Assembly: GCA_030836365.1 (NCBI GenBank)
Contig: JAURQB010000199.1
Span: 1 to 11,959, forward strand
Origin: Bdellovibrionota bacterium
GTDB lineage: Bacteria; Bdellovibrionota; Bacteriovoracia; Bacteriovoracales; Bacteriovoracaceae
Length of the DNA stretch: 11,959 bases
Direction: 5' to 3'
Position numbers and translations under genes: made by a program. Below the pieces are notes generated by a model that worked only from the letters and a program-made list of their open reading frames with translations, searched no databases and was not told where the DNA came from. Shown in pieces: positions 6,294-11,959 of this stretch (position 1 is the first letter of the stretch; each line of letters starts with the position of its first letter).

Positions 6294-7655
6294 TTATTGA
6301 AGTGAGGCGTTTGAATTTGCCTCCGCTGCAACAGCAGCTGGAGTGGTTGTATTGTTTGCCGTGGCCGGGGCCTGTTTAATCTCGATAATATTACTTACAT
6401 TGGTCGCCGTTAAATCTGATTTGTTAATTTCACCATGGTGTCTACGATCTACATAAATAAGTCGAATTGCTTTTAATTTATTTTTATCGATACCCTTCAT
6501 TCGAAGCTTCATTCGTCTGGTACTAACTCCGTTGCTAAAGAGATAGGTAACTCCTCTTTTTTCCCATTCTTTACTTCCAACCAATTTCTTTTGAACGATT
6601 ATTTTAAATGCTCCTGTAATATCCATCGCACTTATTGCAGTAAGCTCAGAATCGCTAGTAAATTCGTAATCTACTAATTTAAGAAATCGAATAGGGCCTT
6701 TTTCTTCAGATCTTTCCGTAAAATCATATAGCGATTTTGATGGGTAATCCCAGCCTGTTTTGGCGATATCACCACGATGGGCCAAGCCAATTATTCCATC
6801 GATATCATCATCATGAAGTCCTAATTTATTTTTCCATCCAGCAGATGACATGACTGCATCCTCTTCCAACATGACATGCCCATCTAATGACATGGTTGAA
6901 TTATGTGGGTCGCAGTTGGAGCGATTTCCGTCGAGTGGATATTGGTCACACATACCCCAAACGTGACCGAACTCATGCACGAGCGTCGTGGTTGTTAAAA
7001 ACGTACTTGGCCCTGGTAAATAAACAGTTTTATTTCTACTTTTTAATAATTGTAAAATTTCAGCTGCAGAGCGTTTCTTTTTTGTCGCTTGCTCTAATGA
7101 GATGAATCTTCGGCCTGCTTGTTCAGGCCAATTAGATAGATTGAGTACACGCGCAAAATCAGTAACAACTCGTTCAGAGTTTTCACCGTATCTGTATTGA
7201 ACACTTTTTTGAGTGTAGCCTAATGTTGTTCCTGAAGGTACGTTTTCTGACATATACAGGTCTGATTTTCCACATATTTGTTTATATGCTTTGGCGTAGT
7301 CGTTTACCTTCCAACCCGATTTTGGGGCGGGAAGTTTTTTAACGATGAAATCAAGGGGAATTTTACGGTCGATGTAAAAGGCCCAGATATTAACTGCTGC
7401 CTCAACTTCTTCTTTGAAGCCAGGATATTTTTTAACGAGTTTTTCACTTAAACATATTTTATATGGTTGACCTTTTTTTAAGGTGCTTAAAAATACAGGA
7501 CTGCTTGCATATTTAGATACAGATTCTAGGTGACCAAAGTTGCTAAGAATCGCTTCATTGGGCCCTTCATTTTGAGATAGATGATCCTGTTGTGTCTCGA
7601 TACAAGAAACGCTGATAAGTGAGGCGGTAGAGAGAATTAAAAACTTTTTAAGCAT
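6294..7655 (-). CDS. Secreted metzincin-like zinc metalloprotease lipoprotein
   Basis: A predicted zinc protease of 453 residues, probably anchored in the outer membrane and facing the periplasm or the outside. I start it at the ATG at 7655, preceded by AAAAGGA at 8-base spacing; an ATG at 7691 in frame would put 12 polar residues before the signal. The N-terminus (MLKKFLILSTASLISVSC) is a lipoprotein signal with Cys18 as the lipidated residue, although Ser at -3 makes the lipobox atypical. The zinc motif HEFGHVWGMCD (residues 227-237) fits HEXXHXXGXXD, with His227, His231 and probably Asp237 as ligands and Glu228 as the base. A later VMSSAG segment (Met269) followed by DDDIDGIIGL resembles the metzincin Met-turn and the following helix. 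Cys68, 128, 236 and 248 may form disulfides. The tail is Ala/Thr/Asn-rich. It is a single gene, divergent from kamA. Substrate unknown. Confidence 0.85.
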   Translation of the reverse strand: MLKKFLILSTASLISVSCIETQQDHLSQNEGPNEAILSNFGHLESVSKYASSPVFLSTLKKGQPYKICLSEKLVKKYPGFKEEVEAAVNIWAFYIDRKIPLDFIVKKLPAPKSGWKVNDYAKAYKQICGKSDLYMSENVPSGTTLGYTQKSVQYRYGENSERVVTDFARVLNLSNWPEQAGRRFISLEQATKKKRSAAEILQLLKSRNKTVYLPGPSTFLTTTTLVHEFGHVWGMCDQYPLDGNRSNCDPHNSTMSLDGHVMLEEDAVMSSAGWKNKLGLHDDDIDGIIGLAHRGDIAKTGWDYPSKSLYDFTERSEEKGPIRFLKLVDYEFTSDSELTAISAMDITGAFKIIVQKKLVGSKEWEKRGVTYLFSNGVSTRRMKLRMKGIDKNKLKAIRLIYVDRRHHGEINKSDLTATNVSNIIEIKQAPATANNTTTPAAVAAEANSNASLQ

Positions 7656-7863
7656 GAATAGTCCTTTTCTCGTCCCCACGATTGCGACCAATTTAGCACA
7701 GAGTTAGATGCAGTGCGTTGGTATTGTAAAAATTACGGCCTATTGTCTAGTGAATATGGGGCTGTAAATAGGTAAAAATATGGGAATTTACTAGACAGAA
7801 TATCTAACCGGCCGTTAGACCCAGTTAAATTTATTTAGTTAACGTTTTGTCTGGGGAACATTT
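7656..7863. promoter_or_regulatory. Divergent control region between the protease and kamA, with two dyads
   Basis: About 200 bases serve both genes. A long dyad has arms at 7744-7755 and 7786-7797 (TGTCTAGTGAAT against its complement, 11 of 12 pairing) across a 30-base spacer. AATATGGG is repeated directly (7753-7760 and 7777-7784). A second, shorter dyad, TCTAAC (7803-7808) and GTTAGA (7814-7819), flanks CGGCC. A possible plus-strand promoter, TTGTCT (7743-7748) with TAAATA (7765-7770) at 16-base spacing, would overlap the left arm of the large dyad. Its half-site arrangement suits a dimeric regulator that could repress by looping or control both genes, but no regulator is encoded nearby. 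Confidence 0.4.
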
Positions 7864-9267
7864 ATGCTCGAAAAAACCCGAAAACCTTATAATATATCTG
7901 AGGAGCTCAATATGTCAGAAATGCCTATTTCGAAAGAAAAAGCACAATTTCATATACCTGAATTACAGCACCGTAATTTTAGAGACGACCAATTTTGGAA
8001 AGATATTCCTGGCTGGGCATCTGTGACTAGAGAAGAGTTTGGAAGCCATCTTTGGCAATTAAAAAACTCGATCACTAAAGTTGATCAAGTTGAAAAAGTC
8101 CTCGGTAAACTGGCGACAAAAGAATTAATGGCCGACATCCGTCACGGCCAAAAAATCACGCCAATGAATATTAGAATTACTCCTTACATATTTGCGCTCA
8201 TTGATTGGCAAAACTATATCGACGACCCACTAAGAAAACAGTTCTTACCACTAGGGTCTCAATTTTTACCAGATCATCCTTATTATCGCGATGATTCGTT
8301 AAGTGAAGATACTGACTCGCCAGTGGCGCTCCTTACTCATCGCTATAACGACAAGGTTTTATTTTTACCAACAACTTTATGTCCGGTTTACTGCTCCTAT
8401 TGCACGCGCTCAAGAATTGTGGGCGGCGGTACAGAAACAAAACCAAAAGATACTTATGGAGCAAGCCAAAAACGTTGGGAAGACGTTTTTGCTTATATCA
8501 GAAAAAATTCCAACATTGAAGACGTCGTTATCTCTGGTGGAGATGCTTACATGCTCACTCCGGCTCAAGTTAAATTTATCGGAGAGAGCTTACTTCAGAT
8601 TCCTCATATTAGAAGAATTCGTTATGCCACTAAAGGGATCGCGATTTTTCCAATCAAAATTATTTCTGATGATGCTTGGTTTAAAGCACTTATAGACGTT
8701 CAAAAAATGGGAAGAAGTTACGGCAAGCAAGTTGTTATTCACACGCACTTTAGCTGTGAAAATGAGATCACAAAATGGTCACAACTCGCGATGGATCGGT
8801 TGTGGTCAGAGGGACTACTTGTGAGAAACCAAGCAGTTCTTCAAGATGGAGTTAATAACGACGTTGAAAAGATGGTGCTTCTTACTCGAAAAGTTGCTTA
8901 TATGAATATTCAGCCTTATTACGTTTACCAACATGATATGGTTCCAGGTTGTGAGCATTTTAGAACGACTCTTGCTGAAGCCGTTGAACTAGAAAAAGCT
9001 GTTAGAGGAACGACTGCGGGATTTAATACGCCGACTTTTGTTTGTGATCTACCTGGTGGTGGCGGAAAACGTCACGTTGCGAGTTATGAATATTACGATA
9101 AAGAAAATGGTATTTCTGTTTGGAAAGCACCGAACGTTAAACCTGGTGAAACTTTTATGTACTTTGATCCTATTCATAAGTTATCTCCAGAAGCCCAGGC
9201 CCGTTGGAATAACGAGGGAGACCGAGATTCAATGATTGCGGAAGCAAAAAAGAAAGTTAATTTATAA
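7864..9267 (+). CDS. kamA: L-lysine 2,3-aminomutase (radical SAM, PLP)
   Basis: This 467-residue enzyme would interconvert L-lysine and L-beta-lysine in the cytoplasm, using a [4Fe-4S] cluster, S-adenosylmethionine and pyridoxal phosphate. The cluster cysteines Cys173, Cys177 and Cys180 form CX3CX2C. PLP would be held by Lys402 in PGGGGK. Asp358 (YQHDM) and Asp395 (CDLPGGGGK) match, with exact spacing, the two aspartates that bind the substrate lysine in the clostridial enzyme (Asp293, Asp330), which argues against a glutamate aminomutase. The zinc-binding cysteines of the clostridial enzyme's C-terminus are absent here, and the position of its Cys268 is Asp333. Two starts are possible: ATG 7864 behind GGGGAA, or ATG 7912 (residue 17) behind a strong AGGAG at 7901-7905. 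The second gives a protein of 451 residues. It is monocistronic, ending at a strong terminator. A role in lysine breakdown or beta-lysine osmolyte synthesis is inferred from the family only. Confidence 0.92.
   Translation: MLEKTRKPYNISEELNMSEMPISKEKAQFHIPELQHRNFRDDQFWKDIPGWASVTREEFGSHLWQLKNSITKVDQVEKVLGKLATKELMADIRHGQKITPMNIRITPYIFALIDWQNYIDDPLRKQFLPLGSQFLPDHPYYRDDSLSEDTDSPVALLTHRYNDKVLFLPTTLCPVYCSYCTRSRIVGGGTETKPKDTYGASQKRWEDVFAYIRKNSNIEDVVISGGDAYMLTPAQVKFIGESLLQIPHIRRIRYATKGIAIFPIKIISDDAWFKALIDVQKMGRSYGKQVVIHTHFSCENEITKWSQLAMDRLWSEGLLVRNQAVLQDGVNNDVEKMVLLTRKVAYMNIQPYYVYQHDMVPGCEHFRTTLAEAVELEKAVRGTTAGFNTPTFVCDLPGGGGKRHVASYEYYDKENGISVWKAPNVKPGETFMYFDPIHKLSPEAQARWNNEGDRDSMIAEAKKKVNL
7888..7911 (+). 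promoter_or_regulatory. Strong ribosome site, and a TATAAT box, before the alternative kamA start
   Basis: AGGAG at 7901-7905 sits 6 bases before the ATG at 7912, an ideal arrangement. It is better than the GGGGAA before the ATG at 7864. A consensus TATAAT at 7888-7893 lies just upstream, but with no good -35 box and with its expected transcript start falling on the ribosome site itself, so I treat the TATAAT as probably chance. The ribosome site makes 7912 the likelier initiation codon, or a second one. Confidence 0.5.
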
Positions 9268-9301
9268 AAAAAAAGCCGCTAATTAAAGCGGCTTTTTTTT
9301 T
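9266..9301. terminator. Bidirectional rho-independent terminator between kamA and tldE
   Basis: Stem AGCCGCT (9274-9280) and AGCGGCT (9287-9293) has a 6-base AATTAA loop, flanked by nine A on the left and nine T on the right. It has the U-run needed on both strands, so it ends kamA from the left and the tldD-tldE transcript from the right. Confidence 0.95.
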
Positions 9302-9307
9302 GATCGA

Positions 9308-10666
9308 CTATGAGCCAGAAATCGATAATTCACTAAACCTGATCTTCGGTGCGAAAAATCCTTTATAAGTATTTGCATGAAGTTGATCGCCGAGAGCACC
9401 AATTTGGTTTTTCATGATTTGATAAAAGTTTCCTGAAAGCGTAATTCCTTTAAATGGAATCACCTCACCACTTCGGTGAAAAAATCCACTAATCGCAAAA
9501 GAAAAGTCACCACTGATGGCGTTCGCCCCACTGTGGAGTCCTTGCATGGACACAATTTCTAGATACGGCCGATCAAGTAATTCATTTTCAGAAGTTTCAC
9601 CGTGAGAAATAACCTTTGTTGTGCCGCCGACGCTAAGCTGTCCTTTTGCTCCTCGTGAGGCCCGTGCATTATTTTCTAATTTCAATTCACTTGCGGTGGC
9701 CGAATTTTGATAGAAGCTTTTTAGCACGCCATTTTCAATGAGGTTTAAATCACTCATGGCGATGCCTTCGTCATCAAAGAGATGATAGTAGCTTGCCTTC
9801 TCAAAATGAGGGAGGTCATTGATCGTTAATAGCTGGGAGAAAATTTGAGTATTCAGTTTATCTTTAAATGGATTTTTTCCCTCAGCAGTGCTTTTTCCTG
9901 AGTAGATGACGGAAAAGCAGCCGAGAAAATCTTGCAAACAATCAGTTGTAAAAATAACGTCATATTTTCCCGTCTCAAGAGGTCCTGCTTCAAAGAGTCC
10001 TTTTGCTACTTCATAAGAGTGATTAGCAATGCTTTCAACATTCAAATCACTAAACGTTCGGCCGCTAATGCCTTTATAGTGCATCCCATTTTTAGCACCC
10101 TCTTCCATCAAGCATGAAGTATAGCAAGAAAAACTCTTGGAGCGCTCATAGCTAAGAAGTCCTTCGCTGTTTAAAATATAACTCTCTCCCGTTGATTCAC
10201 TATAGCCATTATAAGGAGAGCTTTTAATTCGAGAATCAAGCTTTTTAACTTCCCGCTCAAGCGATAAGCAGAGCTCGATTTTTTCTTGCGTGTCTGTTGA
10301 GTCCTCAGCGAAGTTTTTTTCATGATCATTGATGAGTTGAGTTTTTCCTGTCGGTTTAACAATTTTTTGATGAGGATCTTCTTTCATGATAGCGGCATTT
10401 TCAATTGCGAGATCAACCATTTCGTTAAGGCTGTTTTGGCCTAAATTTTCCGTATAGCTAATTCCGACTTGATTGCCTTTGATCACTCGAACACCAATGG
10501 ATCGCGCATTTGAAATCTGGTATTTATCAATTTTCTCTTGATCGGCGGAGAGTGAAAAACTCTCCGCTCTTCCTAACATGACTTCTGCTTGGTCTGTTTT
10601 TTTGTTGGCGTATGCTAAGGTTTGCTCCATGGAGGAGATTAATTCTTGATTTAATTCAGTACTCAT
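9308..10666 (-). CDS. pmbA: TldE/PmbA, non-catalytic partner of the TldD metalloprotease
   Basis: This 452-residue protein is the PmbA/TldE subunit that pairs with TldD. In E. coli the TldD/E complex cleaves unfolded peptides, matures microcin B17 and degrades the antitoxin CcdA. The family pattern is clear across the length, including GVRVIKGNQVG near residue 60, a conserved SGDFSFAISGFFHRSGE segment near residues 387-403, the GITLSGNFYQIM segment that follows it, and a C-terminal PKIRFSELSISG. It has no HEXXXH motif, as expected for the non-metal subunit. The length is typical. The gene starts 2 bases after the tldD stop, and its ribosome site GGAGGA lies in the last tldD codons, so the two are coupled. 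The cellular substrate here is unknown: no RiPP precursor or toxin-antitoxin locus is visible in the window. Confidence 0.93.
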   Translation of the reverse strand: MSTELNQELISSMEQTLAYANKKTDQAEVMLGRAESFSLSADQEKIDKYQISNARSIGVRVIKGNQVGISYTENLGQNSLNEMVDLAIENAAIMKEDPHQKIVKPTGKTQLINDHEKNFAEDSTDTQEKIELCLSLEREVKKLDSRIKSSPYNGYSESTGESYILNSEGLLSYERSKSFSCYTSCLMEEGAKNGMHYKGISGRTFSDLNVESIANHSYEVAKGLFEAGPLETGKYDVIFTTDCLQDFLGCFSVIYSGKSTAEGKNPFKDKLNTQIFSQLLTINDLPHFEKASYYHLFDDEGIAMSDLNLIENGVLKSFYQNSATASELKLENNARASRGAKGQLSVGGTTKVISHGETSENELLDRPYLEIVSMQGLHSGANAISGDFSFAISGFFHRSGEVIPFKGITLSGNFYQIMKNQIGALGDQLHANTYKGFFAPKIRFSELSISGS

Positions 10667-10668
10667 TT

Positions 10669-11959
10669 TTATTGTCCTCCTACTAAAATTTCATCTACTT
10701 TCAGCGCGGGTTGTCCTACGGTTACAGGAACACTGCCACTGACGGAACCGCACATGCCGGCCGAAAATTTTAAGTCATTTCCAACCATTGAAATTTTTTG
10801 CAGTGTCTCCGGGCCTGTCCCAATTAAAGTTGCTCCTTTAAGTGGAGATGTGATTTTTCCGTCCTTAATTAAGTAACTCTCCAGTGCTGCAAAATTAAAT
10901 TCACCCGTGCCAGGAGAGACTGAGCCTCCGCCCATGGCCTTACAGAATATGCCATGTTCAATCGTAGAAACCATTTCATCTAATGAATAATTTCCGGCCT
11001 CAATGTAGGTGTTTCGCATTCTTGAGGCAGGCGCAAATTTATAGCTTTGTCTTCTGCCACTTCCCGTTGGTTTGTAATCCGTTTTTAAGCTACCCACGTA
11101 ATCACATAAAAAGTTCGTGAGTTTACCATCTTTAATGAGCTGAGTTTTTTGAGTTTTCATGCCCTCATCATCAATATTAATGGAGCCCCATTCGTTTGAG
11201 ATTGTACCGTCATCAACCGCACTCACGGCAGAGTGAGCAATCTGCTCATCCATTTTATCCCAGAACACGCTGGATTTTTTTTGCACGCTTGTCGTTTCAA
11301 GCAAATGGCCACAGGCTTCATGAAAAATAACGCCGCCAAATCCATTGCCAATAACCACCGGCATTTTTCCACCTGGGCAAGGTGCTGCATCAAGCTTGAC
11401 GAGTGCCTGCGCACTAGAGAGCTCAGCAAGCTCTTTCGGGTCAACTGCTTGGCCAAATTCCCAGCCTTGGAGTGCGCCGGGGGCGAAATAGCCGGTAGAC
11501 TGCTCCCCGTTTTTTTCGGCAATTACGTTACTCATCACACGACAGTAGTGCCTATTATCTTCAGCAACAAGGCCGTGAGAGTTAAAAATTTGCACATACT
11601 GATGGCGTTGAAGAAGTGACGCCTCTGAAATCTTGATGAGCTCCGACGCCGCTAGAGCGTTTTGGCTAATTGATTTCAGGTAGGCAATTTTTTCTTCGGT
11701 AAAAGGGGAGTGGTGCAACCCTTTTGTTACCGGGTGAATATCGTTAACGGCAACCGACTTAAACGCCTGAAGATTTGTTTTTCTCTCGGCCTTATAGCGT
11801 TCACCTAAAATTTTAGAGACCCGCAATAGTTCATTTTTATCCGCACTATTGGTGTAACCGTAAAGAACTTCGGTGCCGTAAATTAATCTAATGCCGACGC
11901 CAAAATCAATTCCTTGATTAACGGATTCGACAATATTATTTTTGACTCTTAAGTTTTGA
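10669..11959 (-). CDS. tldD: TldD metalloprotease, N-terminus cut by the right edge
   Basis: The frame is open from base 11959 to the stop at 10669, about 429 visible residues with perhaps 25-50 N-terminal residues missing. The apparent start at 11826 is only an internal TTG (Leu); the sequence upstream of it reads as family TldD (GVGIRLIYGTEVLYGYTN), so the gene continues beyond the window. The zinc motif HEACGH (HEXXXH), within GGVIFHEACGHLLE, lies at about 11322-11305. The C-terminal GMCGSVSGSVPVTVGQP segment carries the cysteine matching the metal-ligand cysteine of E. coli TldD. This is the catalytic subunit of the TldD/TldE complex and sits directly upstream of pmbA. The family and partner are certain; the substrate is not visible. 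Confidence 0.95.
   Translation of the reverse strand, partial: QNLRVKNNIVESVNQGIDFGVGIRLIYGTEVLYGYTNSADKNELLRVSKILGERYKAERKTNLQAFKSVAVNDIHPVTKGLHHSPFTEEKIAYLKSISQNALAASELIKISEASLLQRHQYVQIFNSHGLVAEDNRHYCRVMSNVIAEKNGEQSTGYFAPGALQGWEFGQAVDPKELAELSSAQALVKLDAAPCPGGKMPVVIGNGFGGVIFHEACGHLLETTSVQKKSSVFWDKMDEQIAHSAVSAVDDGTISNEWGSINIDDEGMKTQKTQLIKDGKLTNFLCDYVGSLKTDYKPTGSGRRQSYKFAPASRMRNTYIEAGNYSLDEMVSTIEHGIFCKAMGGGSVSPGTGEFNFAALESYLIKDGKITSPLKGATLIGTGPETLQKISMVGNDLKFSAGMCGSVSGSVPVTVGQPALKVDEILVGGQ

Noticed and set aside
8303..8695. Open frame of 130 codons overlapping kamA
   Set aside because: It lies wholly in another frame of a well-supported kamA, with no family features of its own; the same applies to the other short overlapping frames.
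10669..11826. tldD as a complete gene starting at 11826
   Set aside because: That codon is TTG inside a longer open frame whose upstream residues match TldD, so the gene is partial at the edge.

Overview
The window is AT-rich chromosomal DNA that looks like ordinary bacterial core and accessory genome. There is no CRISPR array, rRNA, tRNA, transposase or phage cluster. The low GC content, a lipoprotein signal with a relaxed lipobox, a very acidic single-span membrane protein, and the kamA and tldD/tldE genes suggest a Gram-negative delta-proteobacterium-like organism. A low-GC member of the Bdellovibrionota (Bacteriovorax-like) is my best guess, but this is inference; no marker gene in the window proves it.

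Layout from left to right. Positions 1-2268 (minus) hold a two-gene ABC exporter. The ATPase (1408-2268) overlaps by 17 bases a multi-span permease-like protein that runs off the left edge. A short divergent spacer with an inverted repeat leads into 2358-4196 (plus), an unrecognised 612-residue protein with an acidic N-terminal half, a 10-residue tandem repeat and one membrane span. Converging on it is a minus-strand pair: a XerC/XerD-type tyrosine recombinase (4934-6058) whose stop codon overlaps the start of a PlsC-type acyltransferase (4224-4934). Upstream of the recombinase are two adjacent perfect hairpins, probably the terminator of the next gene, a secreted metzincin-like zinc protease lipoprotein (6294-7655, minus).

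A divergent control region of about 200 bases with a long dyad separates the protease from a lysine 2,3-aminomutase (kamA, plus, ending at 9267). A strong bidirectional terminator at 9266-9301 closes kamA and also closes the opposing tldD-tldE pair (minus, 9308 to the right edge). tldD is cut by the right edge and lacks its N-terminus.

The genes fall into functionally separate transcription units rather than one system: an ABC export unit, an orphan acidic membrane protein, recombinase plus acyltransferase, a surface protease, kamA, and the TldD/TldE metalloprotease. The points most worth a second look are the degenerate catalytic motifs of the ABC ATPase, the acidic repeat protein, the basic insertion in the recombinase and its coupling to plsC, the protease with a predicted Asp zinc ligand, and the kamA upstream dyads. 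I do not see convincing evidence of a new multi-gene defence or mobile system.
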